DNA from: Ruminiclostridium papyrosolvens C7 | Lineage (GTDB): Bacteria > Bacillota > Clostridia > Acetivibrionales > DSM-1351 | Assembly: GCF_000421965.1 (NCBI RefSeq) | Contig: NZ_ATAY01000094.1 | Coordinates: 123,918-187,917, forward strand | DNA: 64,000 nt | Reading direction: 5' to 3' | Part shown: positions 15,894-25,315 of the stretch, piece by piece | How positions within the stretch are numbered: position 1 is the stretch's first letter | Layout: each line of letters starts with the position of its first letter | The notes under the pieces: model-generated | What the model was told of the DNA's origin: nothing | The model's database searches: none | What the model saw: the letters and a program-made list of their open reading frames with translations, nothing else | Made by a program: the position numbers and the translations under genes

Positions 15894-17129
15894 TTATTTT
15901 TGACTAATAACCTCAATTGCTTTTTGAAGCTGTAAGTCATCTTCTCTTGGAATTGCCGCAACATCTGTATCTTTATACTTATCTGGTAATTTAATTTCAA
16001 TATCGGGCTTTATACCCTGTCCCTGGATACAAACACCGGAGGGTGTATAATATCTTGCTATTGTTACCTTTAATCCCGTGCCGTCCTTAAAGGAATAAGT
16101 TGTTTGAACCAACCCTTTTCCAAAGGTTTTTGTTCCTATTAATGTTCCTTTTTTAAAGTCCTTAAGAGCACCGGCAAGAATTTCAGAAGCACTTGCACTG
16201 TTGCCGTTTGTAAGTACTGCTATTGGCATATTTAATTCTGTTGCATCTGATGGCTGCACATTTTTTTTGCCGTTTTTGTCCTTTGTAAATACTATAGTTC
16301 CCTCGGGTAAAAGCCGGTCTGCCAGTGACACTACTTCATCGTATAATCCTCCCGGATTATCTCTTACATCTATTATTAACCCTTTAGCCCCCTGCTTTAC
16401 CAAGGTGTTTAACTGACTTATAAAGTTCTTGCTGATATTTTTATCAAACATTTTAAGCTTGATATATGCAATATTGCCATTTATCATTTCACTTCGAATG
16501 TTTACCAGAGCTTTGATCTTTTTTCGCATTACAGTGATATCTTTGGTACTACTTTCCGATTCTCTGAGTATAGTAAGAACCGTTTCCGTATTTTCAGGGC
16601 CCTTTATCATACTTGCTATAAGTGTTTCATCCTTGATACCCGTAATGTCTTTACCGTCAATTTTAAGTATCTTGTCCCCTTGCTTTATTCCTGCGGCTTT
16701 TGCCGGAGAATTATCATATGGCTCCAACACGGTTACTACTCCGTTTTTATCAAGTACTATTGGCAATCCAACACCTACGTACTCATTCTCAGTATTGTTC
16801 TGAAGGCCAGTAAACCATTTCATTTGCTCCTTATTGTAATATACTGTATAAGGGTCGTTCAAGGAATCGGCCATGCCGCTTATTGCACCTTCTACAAGCT
16901 TATTGGTATCTACATTTTCATAGTAAGCTTTCTGTAGTATGCTCCTTGCCTCGTTAAACTTTAGTATAGTGCTCCTGTCTACACTTTTTTTATTAAAAGT
17001 AAGGGAGTAACTTCCATTAAAATACATTAAACCGCCGTACACCAGAATCGATATTGTAAAACATACAATTGCTGTCATTGTTATGACTGAAAACAAACGT
17101 TTTGTTTCTTGGTCTTTCATATTCAGCAT
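15894..17129 (-). CDS. S41-family C-terminal processing peptidase (CtpA/CtpB-like)
   Basis: 411 aa from ATG 17127-17129, spaced six bases from GAGGTG. One N-terminal membrane segment (about residues 14-36) anchors it with the catalytic part outside. A PDZ domain spans about 95-180 (VGVGLPI, AGIKQGDKILKIDG). The S41 core has the Ser-Lys dyad: Ser in NGNSASASEILAGALKD and Lys in GTKTFGKGLVQ. Members process envelope or sporulation proteins. The location beside ftsE-ftsX and an EnvC-like peptidase is a conserved clostridial and bacillar arrangement. Confidence 0.92.
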   Translation of the reverse strand: MLNMKDQETKRLFSVITMTAIVCFTISILVYGGLMYFNGSYSLTFNKKSVDRSTILKFNEARSILQKAYYENVDTNKLVEGAISGMADSLNDPYTVYYNKEQMKWFTGLQNNTENEYVGVGLPIVLDKNGVVTVLEPYDNSPAKAAGIKQGDKILKIDGKDITGIKDETLIASMIKGPENTETVLTILRESESSTKDITVMRKKIKALVNIRSEMINGNIAYIKLKMFDKNISKNFISQLNTLVKQGAKGLIIDVRDNPGGLYDEVVSLADRLLPEGTIVFTKDKNGKKNVQPSDATELNMPIAVLTNGNSASASEILAGALKDFKKGTLIGTKTFGKGLVQTTYSFKDGTGLKVTIARYYTPSGVCIQGQGIKPDIEIKLPDKYKDTDVAAIPREDDLQLQKAIEVISQK

Positions 17130-17227
17130 TAAGAACACCTCTTGTTTGATTTTTTTCTTAGTAATATTCTTCCATATTTTCCGACTTTTAAGTATACAAT
17201 AATAGATATGTCTAAAAATATAATATT

Positions 17228-17253
17228 AAACCCGCATTTATAATATGCGGGTT
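17228..17253. terminator. Hairpin after the EnvC-like peptidase gene
   Basis: AAACCCGCAT pairs perfectly with ATGCGGGTTT, downstream of the stop at 17270 on the minus strand. Confidence 0.7.
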
Positions 17254-17269
17254 TGTCTGAATATATATT

Positions 17270-18397
17270 TTATTTATAGTAAGCAAGCGGGTCTTTTGTC
17301 TCTCCGCTTGTTCTGACTTCAAAATGCAAATGCGGTCCCGTAGACAACCCCGTACTTCCAACCTTTCCAACGGTATCACCTTTTTTAAGGTAATCACCCA
17401 CCTGTACCAGTATTTTGCTCTGATGGGCATAAAGTGTTGCAAGTCCTCCACCATGGTCTATAATGACACAATTACCATAGCCACCGTTCCAGCCCGCCAT
17501 AATTACCTTTCCGCTATTGGCAGCAATAATTGTTGCACCTGATGGAGCATCTATATCTATACCCGTATGGAACTTTCTGACTTTATAGATAGGATGTATC
17601 CTATATCCATATGGAGATGAAATTCTTGTATAACCCGGTGTAGGCCAAGACAGTACCCCTCCCGCATATTTCGCTGTAGTACTGCTTAACTGGGTTATCT
17701 TTTTAGTCAGTTGCTTTGATAAGGCTATCATTTCATCTTCTTTTTTTTCAAGATCTTTCAACTTCGATTTTGAAGCCTCTATTTCAGATTGAACCTTTTT
17801 ACTTGTACTCTTTATATCGGCAACCTTATTAGTCAAAGTTTTTAACTGTTCATTTTTTTCCTGAAGTTCTCTCAGCTTATCTTGCTTTTGAAGTTCAGTG
17901 CTCTCTCTTCCTGTTATAATCTCCTGTATTAGCTTGCTGTCATTTTCCTTTACCAGTGAAATTATCTCCAATCTGGAAAAGAATTCACTCAGGCTCCTTG
18001 ATTCTACAAAAACCTCAAAGGGAGATTGATTCATATTCTGATACATAATTCTCATTCTAGTCTTAAAAAGCTCTGTTTTAGCCTTATAATCCTTATCAAT
18101 CTGTTCAATCTCTTTTGTAATGCGCTCAATATCCGACTTAACATCAGAAATTTCCACCGACTTTTTGTTCAAATTACCCTGAGCCTTCTGAGCTTGGGAT
18201 TCCAGATTTTCCTTGTCTTCTTTACCCTGCTCAATCTGACTTGACAAGGCTTTCTTTTCACCTGCTATCTGACTAAGCTCACCTTTGACATTTTTCTGCT
18301 GCTCTTTCGCTTTATCCAAAGTGGATGCACTGGCAGGTATAACTACACATGAAAATATGTACAATATAACCATTAACAAAGTTAACCGTTTTTTCAT
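17270..18397 (-). CDS. EnvC/PcsB-like M23 murein peptidase
   Basis: 375 aa. A signal peptide ending near ASAS (about residue 25) is followed by a long coiled coil (about 27-235). The C-terminal LytM/M23 domain has the zinc ligands FHTGIDID and the HxH of GPHLHFEV. Proteins of this layout are activated by FtsEX and cleave peptidoglycan during division or elongation. The adjacent ftsE and ftsX upstream make this pairing likely. A 50-base gap separates it from ftsX. Confidence 0.92.
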   Translation of the reverse strand: MKKRLTLLMVILYIFSCVVIPASASTLDKAKEQQKNVKGELSQIAGEKKALSSQIEQGKEDKENLESQAQKAQGNLNKKSVEISDVKSDIERITKEIEQIDKDYKAKTELFKTRMRIMYQNMNQSPFEVFVESRSLSEFFSRLEIISLVKENDSKLIQEIITGRESTELQKQDKLRELQEKNEQLKTLTNKVADIKSTSKKVQSEIEASKSKLKDLEKKEDEMIALSKQLTKKITQLSSTTAKYAGGVLSWPTPGYTRISSPYGYRIHPIYKVRKFHTGIDIDAPSGATIIAANSGKVIMAGWNGGYGNCVIIDHGGGLATLYAHQSKILVQVGDYLKKGDTVGKVGSTGLSTGPHLHFEVRTSGETKDPLAYYK

Positions 18398-18455
18398 TTT
18401 ACCCCCCTATTTATCATACGTATATAATTTAATTATTTAAAATTATAAATTCATA

Positions 18456-19370
18456 CTAAACATGGAGGTGCTTACGGATTGACATTACACTTCCGGATGC
18501 ACCTATTAAAGCACTAACCCCCAGATAGAAGAAAACAAGGGTACTCCATACATACTTGTAATCCATTATTTCAAATCCGTCACCCAATGTAGCAAGGTTG
18601 CTGGTTACTCTTGGCTGTGTAAACCCATAAAGATATGAAATAATCACAAACGCAAATAATGCACCGGTTAACCCTATGAGAATTCCCTCAAATATAAACG
18701 GCCATCTAATAAACCAATCGGTAGCACCTATGTATTTCATAATATTTATTTCCTTACGCCTTGCAAAAACTGTAAGCTTTATTGTGTTTGAAATTATAAA
18801 CAGCGAAACAATTAATAATACCCCGATCAGAACAAGGCTTACTATTCTCACCCATCTTGAAACGGTAGCAATGAGGTCTATAGTTTGTTGAGAATATTTC
18901 ACATTTTCCATCCCCGCCAAAGCACGGAGTTGACTTGCCACAAGCTTGCTGTTCTGAGGATCTTTCACTTTTATTATAAAAGATACGTTCATGGAGCTTT
19001 CGTCATAGCCCTCAAGTATATTTGCCCCACCCTCGTTTGACTTGTCATCGGCAAGAAATTTTTTAAATTGCTCAAAAGCTTCTTTTTTTGTCACTATAGA
19101 ATAGCTCTCAATATATTTGTTATTCTTTATTTCAGTCTCTATTCCGGAAATCTGCTGGTCTGTCAATGTAGGTAAACAATATGCCTGCATCTGAGGCTGA
19201 GCGTACAATATATCAAGATTGTGATTCAGATTGACAAGTATGAGATAAAACCCTCCAAAAAGAATCAAAGCCGCACTTATTATACTGATTGAAGCCAGTG
19301 ACATAAGTTTGTTTCTATATGCATTTTTAAAACTCTCTTTAAGAATATATTTTAAACTCCGTATCTTCAT
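18456..19370 (-). CDS. ftsX: Cell-division ABC transporter permease FtsX
   Basis: 304 aa. One membrane segment near the N-terminus (about 24-46) is followed by a large extracellular loop (about 47-170, LYAQPQMQAYCLP onward). Three C-terminal segments follow with the FtsX motif FARRKEINIMKYIGATDWFIRWPF (read as ARRKEINIMKYIGAT). The gene overlaps the end of ftsE by 32 bases. FtsX relays ATP hydrolysis to the extracellular hydrolase encoded next. Confidence 0.95.
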   Translation of the reverse strand: MKIRSLKYILKESFKNAYRNKLMSLASISIISAALILFGGFYLILVNLNHNLDILYAQPQMQAYCLPTLTDQQISGIETEIKNNKYIESYSIVTKKEAFEQFKKFLADDKSNEGGANILEGYDESSMNVSFIIKVKDPQNSKLVASQLRALAGMENVKYSQQTIDLIATVSRWVRIVSLVLIGVLLIVSLFIISNTIKLTVFARRKEINIMKYIGATDWFIRWPFIFEGILIGLTGALFAFVIISYLYGFTQPRVTSNLATLGDGFEIMDYKYVWSTLVFFYLGVSALIGASGSVMSIRKHLHV

Positions 19371-20052
19371 CCACGTAAAGCCCTTTCTGCTGATCCCTTA
19401 TTATCTTGCCTTTCTCAATGGCTATTACCCTTTTCTTCATAGCATCGACTATGCTTCTTTCATGAGTAGCTACTACAACAGTAGTTCCTCTCTGGTTTAC
19501 CTCCGTCAGAAGCTTTACAATCTCCCATGAATTTTCAGGATCAAGATTTCCTGTAGGTTCATCCGCAATCAGCAGGGCAGGATTATTTACCAAAGACCTT
19601 GCAATAGCCACTCGCTGCTGCTCTCCTCCCGACAACTGGTGAGGGTATGCATTCGCTTTTCGGCTCAAACCCACAAGTGCAAGGGACATAGGTACCTGTC
19701 TGCGTATTTCACGAGGGAGACACTCTGTTATTTCCATTGCAAATGCAATATTTTCATATACAGTTTTATTGGGCAGAAGTCTGAAATCCTGAAACACCAT
19801 GCCTATACCCCGACGCAAATATGGTACCTGTCGAGTATGCAGTTTTGAGAGCTGGTACCCGTTTACAATGACCTCGCCCTGAGTTACGGATTCTTCCTTC
19901 ATTAAAAGTTTAAGTAAAGTAGATTTACCTGAACCGCTGGAGCCAATAATAAAAGCAAAATCCCCCTTATTTATCTTAAGGTTAATTCCTTTTAATGCTA
20001 CAGTACCGTTCGGGTATTTTTTATACACGTCAATAAATTCTACCACCTGCAA
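19339..20052 (-). CDS. ftsE: Cell-division ATP-binding protein FtsE
   Basis: 237 aa. Walker A GSSGSGKSTLLKLL, signature LSGGEQQRVAIARSLV and Walker B LLIADEPTGNLDP. The core FFTSE-type opening VEFIDVYKKYPNGTVALKGI is typical. It pairs with FtsX, with overlapping genes, to control peptidoglycan hydrolysis. Confidence 0.95.
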   Translation of the reverse strand: MQVVEFIDVYKKYPNGTVALKGINLKINKGDFAFIIGSSGSGKSTLLKLLMKEESVTQGEVIVNGYQLSKLHTRQVPYLRRGIGMVFQDFRLLPNKTVYENIAFAMEITECLPREIRRQVPMSLALVGLSRKANAYPHQLSGGEQQRVAIARSLVNNPALLIADEPTGNLDPENSWEIVKLLTEVNQRGTTVVVATHERSIVDAMKKRVIAIEKGKIIRDQQKGLYVDEDTEFKIYS

Positions 20053-20097
20053 TTAACTCCCTTGTTTGGATTTTGTGACCGTGCCTTACAGCTGAGG

Positions 20098-21177
20098 CTA
20101 ACCGTTAAGATTAGCCAGATACTTTTTGACAAGTATTGCAACTTTAAATATTACAGCATCATCAAAGCTGGTAAGTTCAAGACCCGTGAGTCTCTTAATT
20201 TTTTCCAGCCTGTATACAAGAGTATTTCTGTGAATGTATAGCTGTCTTGCAGTTTCACTGACATTTAAATTATTCTCAAAGAATTTCTGTATTGTCAGCA
20301 TTGTCTCGTTGTCCAGAGAATCTGCAGAGTTGTCCTTGAAAACCTCGTCAAGGAAAAGTTGGCACAAGGTGGTTGGAATATGATATATCAGACGCCCCAT
20401 ACCCAAATTATTATAATCAAATATATTTCTATCTCCACTGAATATATTTCCGATTATCATGGACATCTGAGCTTCTTTATAAGATTTTGTAATATCTTTA
20501 AGGTTATCTATGATAGTACCTATTCCTATATAGGCTTTTACCATAAGTTCCGAATTAAGTGTATCTACAATCACTCTTGCGAGTTTATATACTTCTTTGT
20601 AGTCATCCTTATTCTTGACCTCTTTTACAAGAACCACATTATCATCATCAATGACCACAACGAAGTCCTTTCCTTTATTTGGGAAAAGGCTTTCTATAAT
20701 TTCATGGACATGAATATCCTTGTCACTGGTGGCGTTTATCAGATATACAACTCTCATTGCATTATAATCAATATGAAGCTCTTTTGACCTTACAAGAATA
20801 TCACCGGGTAAGATATTTTCAACTACAATATTTTTGACAAAAGTATTTTTATCATACTTTTCATCATAATAGCTTTTAAGATTAAGTATATTTAAAGTAA
20901 ATAATTCAAGAAATTTTGAATCCTGCGGATCAGCCGCTTGTATAAAAGTAATAAACTCTATCTTATTTTTCAAGATAACCTTATTATATAATTTCCCGTC
21001 TATAAGTGCTTGTTGTGCCCTTTCCAGTACAAAAGAAGCAGCTTGCTGGTCTTGTTGTCCTATCATCTGAAAGTTCGAATGGGCTATAACAACACCACTG
21101 TCATCTGTTACCCCAACCTCTTTGCCGAGTATTTCACTATATTTGTCAGACAGCGTCTGAAATAATTTTACAGACAT
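20098..21177 (-). CDS. CdaR/PucR-family transcriptional regulator
   Basis: About 359 aa. The N-terminal sugar-diacid-recognition type sensor is at about 5-135 (LSDKYSEILGKEVGVTDDSG), with a GGDEF-like middle (about 140-260). The C-terminal PucR helix-turn-helix reads NVSETARQLYIHRNTLVYRLEKI. CdaR proteins respond to small carboxylates. Here it stands beside ftsE and an MFS gene without an obvious target operon. Two adjacent ATGs are possible; the second (21175-21177) has better spacing from GGGAGG. Confidence 0.85.
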   Translation of the reverse strand: MSVKLFQTLSDKYSEILGKEVGVTDDSGVVIAHSNFQMIGQQDQQAASFVLERAQQALIDGKLYNKVILKNKIEFITFIQAADPQDSKFLELFTLNILNLKSYYDEKYDKNTFVKNIVVENILPGDILVRSKELHIDYNAMRVVYLINATSDKDIHVHEIIESLFPNKGKDFVVVIDDDNVVLVKEVKNKDDYKEVYKLARVIVDTLNSELMVKAYIGIGTIIDNLKDITKSYKEAQMSMIIGNIFSGDRNIFDYNNLGMGRLIYHIPTTLCQLFLDEVFKDNSADSLDNETMLTIQKFFENNLNVSETARQLYIHRNTLVYRLEKIKRLTGLELTSFDDAVIFKVAILVKKYLANLNG

Positions 21178-21312
21178 CATAAACCTCCCTGCTTAAAATG
21201 AGCGTAGTAAATTGCCGTAAATGTATCACAATTAATTAGAATTATACACTATATCATTTTTTTTTACTACAACGCATATTGTAAATTTATTTTTAATGAC
21301 CTTCAAATATCA

Positions 21313-22560
21313 CTATCTGTTGATAATTGCAGGCTTATTCTTATTCTTAAACAAGCTTAGTCCGATAATCATTAAAAGCGGAAATACGGTTGCGGCGAAT
21401 ATCCCCGTTTTTAGACCAACCTGTTGTGCATCCAAACCATATACAGCACCAAGCTCAACAAGTTTAGCGGATTTTTGTGAATAATCGGAAATCAGTCCGG
21501 CAACCCATGGTCCCACAGAACAGCCCAAGTCACCGAAGATTGCAAGAATACCAAACATCGCCGTACCTCCACCGGGATATTTTTCGGACGTAAGGCTGAA
21601 AATACCCGGCCACATGAGACTCACAGACAAGCCACATAATGCACAGCTAAGCAAAGATATAATCGGTATCTGTACAAAAACAGCAGTTGTATAACAGATT
21701 ACGCACAAGACGCTGCTTGCCAACAAAGCCTTTTTAAGATTAATCTTATGCCCGTATACACCGTAGAGAATCCTCACCAATCCCATTAATACTGCAAACA
21801 GACACGGCCCCAGCAAATCTCCCATAATTTTTGACACCTTGAGACCTTTTTGAGCAAATAGTGATGACCATTGGGACATTGCCAATTCAGAGGCGCCCGC
21901 ACATACCATAAGTAACATGGCAATCAAAAAGAGCCTTGACTTCAGCAACCGCTTTACGGGAACCCTTTCATGCTCGGGTATAGCAGGGACCATGGGTACT
22001 CCCATAAATTTAAAAAAGTTATAGGCAGGGACAGCCGCCCAGATTATGGGCAATATATACCAGAATCCTTCCCCGGCTATTTTAATAAATAATGTGGATA
22101 TTAATACTACAGCAACCTGTCCCCAGCAGTAAAAGGAATGGAGCAGACTCATAGCGGAAGCCTTGGCATCACCGGGAATGGAGTCTACAATTGGACTAAT
22201 CAATACCTCAATTAAGCCCCCGCCTATTGCATACAGCACTACAGCCATGACCAGACCGATATATGGCGTTGGCAATAAGCCCGGCAATGTGCCCAGACCT
22301 ACAAGTCCTGCAGCACAAAACAAATGTGCGGCAACAACAGATATTCTATACCCTATCTTATCCACAAATCTCACCGCCAAAGCATCTACGATAAGTTGTG
22401 TACCAAAATTTATCAATATTAATCTTCCTATCATTTCAAATGAAATATTATATTGATTCTGGAAGATTATAAAAAGAAGCGGTGCAAGATTATTTACAAT
22501 TGCTTGTGAAATGTAGCCGAGATAGCAGGCATGTAGAGTATTTTTATAGGTTTTATCCAT
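21313..22560 (-). CDS. MFS transporter
   Basis: 415 aa with about 12 hydrophobic segments. The loop 2-3 motif is weak (VDKIGYRISVVAA). It resembles FucP/sugar-type MFS proteins, with GGGLIEVLISPIVDSIPGD and SGL...WPGIFSL-like conserved segments. The substrate is unknown; a sugar is plausible. ATG at 22558-22560. A CdaR-type regulator lies just downstream on the same strand and might control it. Confidence 0.82.
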   Translation of the reverse strand: MDKTYKNTLHACYLGYISQAIVNNLAPLLFIIFQNQYNISFEMIGRLILINFGTQLIVDALAVRFVDKIGYRISVVAAHLFCAAGLVGLGTLPGLLPTPYIGLVMAVVLYAIGGGLIEVLISPIVDSIPGDAKASAMSLLHSFYCWGQVAVVLISTLFIKIAGEGFWYILPIIWAAVPAYNFFKFMGVPMVPAIPEHERVPVKRLLKSRLFLIAMLLMVCAGASELAMSQWSSLFAQKGLKVSKIMGDLLGPCLFAVLMGLVRILYGVYGHKINLKKALLASSVLCVICYTTAVFVQIPIISLLSCALCGLSVSLMWPGIFSLTSEKYPGGGTAMFGILAIFGDLGCSVGPWVAGLISDYSQKSAKLVELGAVYGLDAQQVGLKTGIFAATVFPLLMIIGLSLFKNKNKPAIINR

Positions 22561-22685
22561 TTTACGCTCCCTTTAATTTTGAGTCTTTGTCATACAAATT
22601 TAGTTTCAAATTGATTATAGCATCTTAAGTTAAAAATTTCAGTTGTTAATTACATATTAGAGTTTACAAAATTAATTCGTCCACT

Positions 22686-22713
22686 GTTTGTAAATCGTTT
22701 ATTATTTGCAAAC
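22686..22713. repeat. Inverted repeat in the divergent MFS/GyrI-like intergene
   Basis: GTTTGTAAAT and ATTTGCAAAC are complementary at nine of ten positions around an 8-base spacer. A related TTTACAAA lies just upstream near 22664. It is a possible operator. Confidence 0.4.
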
Positions 22714-22835
22714 CTTAAAGCTTTAAAATCTTTTAGTAATATCGTACGTTCTCAAGAATATATTTGTTTAATATACCTATATTCTATAGTTAACTCAAAT
22801 CGGATATATTACAAATGTAAAAGGAGAGAATTTTT

Positions 22836-23312
22836 ATGTTACAGATTGAAAGAGAAAAAAGCTTTAAAGCAGAAAATGTTTTATCCTTACGCAGAAAAGT
22901 CACGCAGTCCCAAGCAAATGAAGAGATGAATAAAATAGCCAAGTATTTAAAAGAAAATAGCCTAAAGCAAACCGGTCCAATCATTACGGCTACGTTTGCC
23001 ATCGATTCGGGATTGAGTGAACCTTTAATAGACATGGAGATACTTGTTCCAATAGACAAAAAAATAAGCTCACCGGTAGAATATAAATTTAAAGATATTT
23101 TTCATATCAAACATGCTGTCCATGCTAAACACGTAGGCACCCCTGCAACATTGCATAAAACCTATAATGATCTTTTTACCTATATAAAGGAAAACAATCT
23201 CCAGCAGATTACAACCGCATATAATGTCTATATTAAGAATATTGAATCAAGGCAGCCTGCTGATAATCTGAATATAGATGTATATATCGGAGTTAACCCG
23301 TCTGTTTTATAG
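22836..23312 (+). CDS. GyrI/SOUL-like fold protein of the DUF2589 island
   Basis: 158 aa, ATG preceded by AAAGGAGAG. After a helical N-terminus (to about 45) the sequence follows the effector-binding (GyrI-like/AraC-E-bind) pattern: TGPIITATFAID, MEILVPIDKKI, then KHAVHAKHVGTPATLHKTYN with ITTAYNVYI. It may belong to the DUF5085 group, but I cannot confirm this. There is no DNA-binding domain. It is the first of four codirectional genes, followed by two DUF2589-type genes. The role is unknown; ligand binding is the family-level expectation. Confidence 0.6.
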   Translation: MLQIEREKSFKAENVLSLRRKVTQSQANEEMNKIAKYLKENSLKQTGPIITATFAIDSGLSEPLIDMEILVPIDKKISSPVEYKFKDIFHIKHAVHAKHVGTPATLHKTYNDLFTYIKENNLQQITTAYNVYIKNIESRQPADNLNIDVYIGVNPSVL

Positions 23313-23350
23313 CCATAATTATACACATTTCTACAATGGAGGAAAATATC

Positions 23351-23848
23351 ATGTTTGATAAAAACAAAGAAAAGAACATTCATACAACTCTTTCCGACAT
23401 AGTGAGAGGAATGCTGCATTCCGTCAATTGTAGTCAGGAAATTCTGGATCAACATTATAATAGGATCATTGAGAGATATTTCAATTCGGATGGAACTCCG
23501 ATAACTAAGTCATTTAATATAGATTCTGAAAAGTGTGTTGATATACCCCTAATTACTTTAATAAATCCCTCTGCACTAGCTCTAAAGGAAATAGATCTGG
23601 AAATGTCTCTTCATATTGACCAGGTCAATGTCAAAAAGGATGTATGTTCCAACTTGGCTGATATTCTTGACAGAGGAAGCTTTAACGTTTCTGTTGTTCC
23701 AACAAATAAACCCAACGACAAACAATCGGATATGGTGGATATTTCAATGAAGTTCAGAGCAATAGATGCACCAGAGGGAGTATCAAAGTTTTTGGATGAA
23801 TTTATAAAAAAGATTAATCCAAGACATTGTGAACCCAACAAAGATTAA
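23351..23848 (+). CDS. DUF2589-related protein, short form
   Basis: 165 aa from the ATG at 23351, eight bases after GGAGG; the ATG at 23336 would place the ribosome site inside the gene. The middle resembles the neighbour at 23919: a predicted beta-rich region (CVDIPLITLINPSALALKEIDLEMSL) comparable with VQAPFIGLVPIPSLLIDNVTIDFQM. The tail PEGVSKFLDEFIKKINP mirrors TEGLSKLMDIMAS. The two are therefore probably tandem homologues. Function is unknown. Confidence 0.68.
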   Translation: MFDKNKEKNIHTTLSDIVRGMLHSVNCSQEILDQHYNRIIERYFNSDGTPITKSFNIDSEKCVDIPLITLINPSALALKEIDLEMSLHIDQVNVKKDVCSNLADILDRGSFNVSVVPTNKPNDKQSDMVDISMKFRAIDAPEGVSKFLDEFIKKINPRHCEPNKD

Positions 23849-23918
23849 AGGGTTCTGTTTTTAATGTTTCTACTACGGTAGAAGTTAAATATATAATAAA
23901 AATAGGAGGTATTTTTCT

Positions 23919-24473
23919 ATGGCTATAGGAGATAATTTTAAAGATCTGCCAATGGCGGAATTGATAGGCGCTCCTCTTCAGGCAGTTTGCCAGTCACAGG
24001 TTCAGCTTGCATCAGCATCCTGGCAGTTTATGCAGACCATAGCCTTTCAAGAAGACGGCACACCAAGGTTATTAAATTTCGAACTGGAACGTCCTGTTGA
24101 AAGCGAAGCCGGAATAGTGGTAAATAAGGTAAATGTACAGGCACCCTTTATCGGTCTTGTACCCATTCCGTCACTTCTAATCGATAATGTTACAATCGAT
24201 TTCCAAATGGAAGTTACTGATGTAGTATCCAGCAAGGACACTTCCCAAAGCGAAGGCAGTATAGATGCTAGTTATAAGAGTTTCTGGGGTCTTGCCGTAC
24301 AAATACATGGCAAAGTATCCTCCAGTAGAGAGAATACCAGAAGTACCAACCAAACCGCAAAATATCAAGTTCATGTTGGAGCAAGTCAGCAGCCTCCAAC
24401 GGAAGGTTTAAGCAAGCTTATGGATATCATGGCAAGCTGTACAGCACCACTTTCCGTTACAAAGGGTTCATAA
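23919..24473 (+). CDS. DUF2589-family protein
   Basis: 184 aa. It has the typical DUF2589 opening PMAELIGAPLQAVCQSQVQLA. A beta-rich core (PFIGLVPIPSLLIDNVTIDF) follows, then the late NTRSTNQTAKYQVHVGA motif and PPTEGLSKLMDIM. DUF2589 proteins have no established function; they are small soluble proteins often found in tandem. AGGAGGTATTTTTCT precedes the ATG. The pair plus flanking genes form a compact island between core genes. Confidence 0.85.
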   Translation: MAIGDNFKDLPMAELIGAPLQAVCQSQVQLASASWQFMQTIAFQEDGTPRLLNFELERPVESEAGIVVNKVNVQAPFIGLVPIPSLLIDNVTIDFQMEVTDVVSSKDTSQSEGSIDASYKSFWGLAVQIHGKVSSSRENTRSTNQTAKYQVHVGASQQPPTEGLSKLMDIMASCTAPLSVTKGS

Positions 24474-24595
24474 TAAATAATTCACGCCCTTCGGATTTTG
24501 ATGAACAATTATACTCCGGATTTAGCTTATATAGCTATACCCTTTATATTAAAAATTACTATAAGGTGTATTAAAGGCCGAGATAAGGAGGAAAA

Positions 24596-25189
24596 ATGGG
24601 GTACATATTTTATGCGTTAAACAACTCCGCCAATTGTGCCGGCATGGCACCTCCTGCCCTTGCAGGAGGTGCCTTTGGGGTCGCCGCACTTCCCCTTGCC
24701 ATGAACATGGCAGGAACATACATAATTGTTAATACCATGACAAATAACAGATACATAGGTATAGCGGCAAATATTCAAAACCGATTTCAAACACGACTTG
24801 CTACCGTTACCGAGATGGGGTTCGGTCCTGCTATATTAGCTAATATCGGAGTAACCTGGGGGGTCGCTCATTGTCGGAATACTTTACCTGCACCTCCTCT
24901 AGTACCTGCAGCAGCACCGGTACCCGGTAGTATTCCCATTGCACCCGCTGCCGGTGCACCATATACAGCAATTATTGACGGTGCTGTCATAAATCTGGAG
25001 CATTTGTTGATTCGTCTCATATTAACACAGCTCGGTGCCGGAGGTACGGTATCAAATAATCTAATGGTAGGCCCTTATGTTAACCCTACACCGAATCCCA
25101 TTACAGTTGCATTACAATGGGGAGCCATGGGAGGACTTTTTGCGGCAAATACCATGCAAGTTATCTGGGGAGCCGGTGTAGCTTGGTAA
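24596..25189 (+). CDS. GIY-YIG-nuclease-like protein with an Ala/Pro-rich insertion
   Basis: 197 aa, ATG after AAGGAGGAAAA. Residues 40-66 match the GIY-YIG core: Gly40-Thr-Tyr42 (GTYIIVNTMTNNRYIG), Tyr53-Ile-Gly55, and Arg63 ten residues after Tyr53 (NIQNRF), the same spacing as in UvrC-type domains. A low-complexity Ala/Pro stretch (about 97-125) follows. Glu135 (INLEHLLIRLILTQLG) and Asn154/155 then fit the metal-binding Glu and the closing Asn of the fold. The flanks are Ala/Gly-rich and hydrophobic. I therefore infer a GIY-YIG-type domain, with the usual central Ile changed to Thr. Nuclease activity is unproven. It ends the DUF2589 island and is followed by a terminator. Confidence 0.6.
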   Translation: MGYIFYALNNSANCAGMAPPALAGGAFGVAALPLAMNMAGTYIIVNTMTNNRYIGIAANIQNRFQTRLATVTEMGFGPAILANIGVTWGVAHCRNTLPAPPLVPAAAPVPGSIPIAPAAGAPYTAIIDGAVINLEHLLIRLILTQLGAGGTVSNNLMVGPYVNPTPNPITVALQWGAMGGLFAANTMQVIWGAGVAW

Positions 25190-25226
25190 GAACAACTAAA
25201 CATTACGAGACCAACAAAATAAACAA

Positions 25227-25266
25227 GCCTGACACCTCTTTTAAAGGTATCAGGCCGTTATTTTTT
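25227..25266 (+). terminator. Terminator of the DUF2589 island
   Basis: GCCTGACACCT pairs with AGGTATCAGGC and is followed by a run of T on the plus strand. It may also serve the minus-strand ATPase gene from the other side. Confidence 0.85.
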
Positions 25267-25315
25267 AATATAACTTATTCTTTTTAGTCCGAACCATACG
25301 GCTTATTAACTAATA

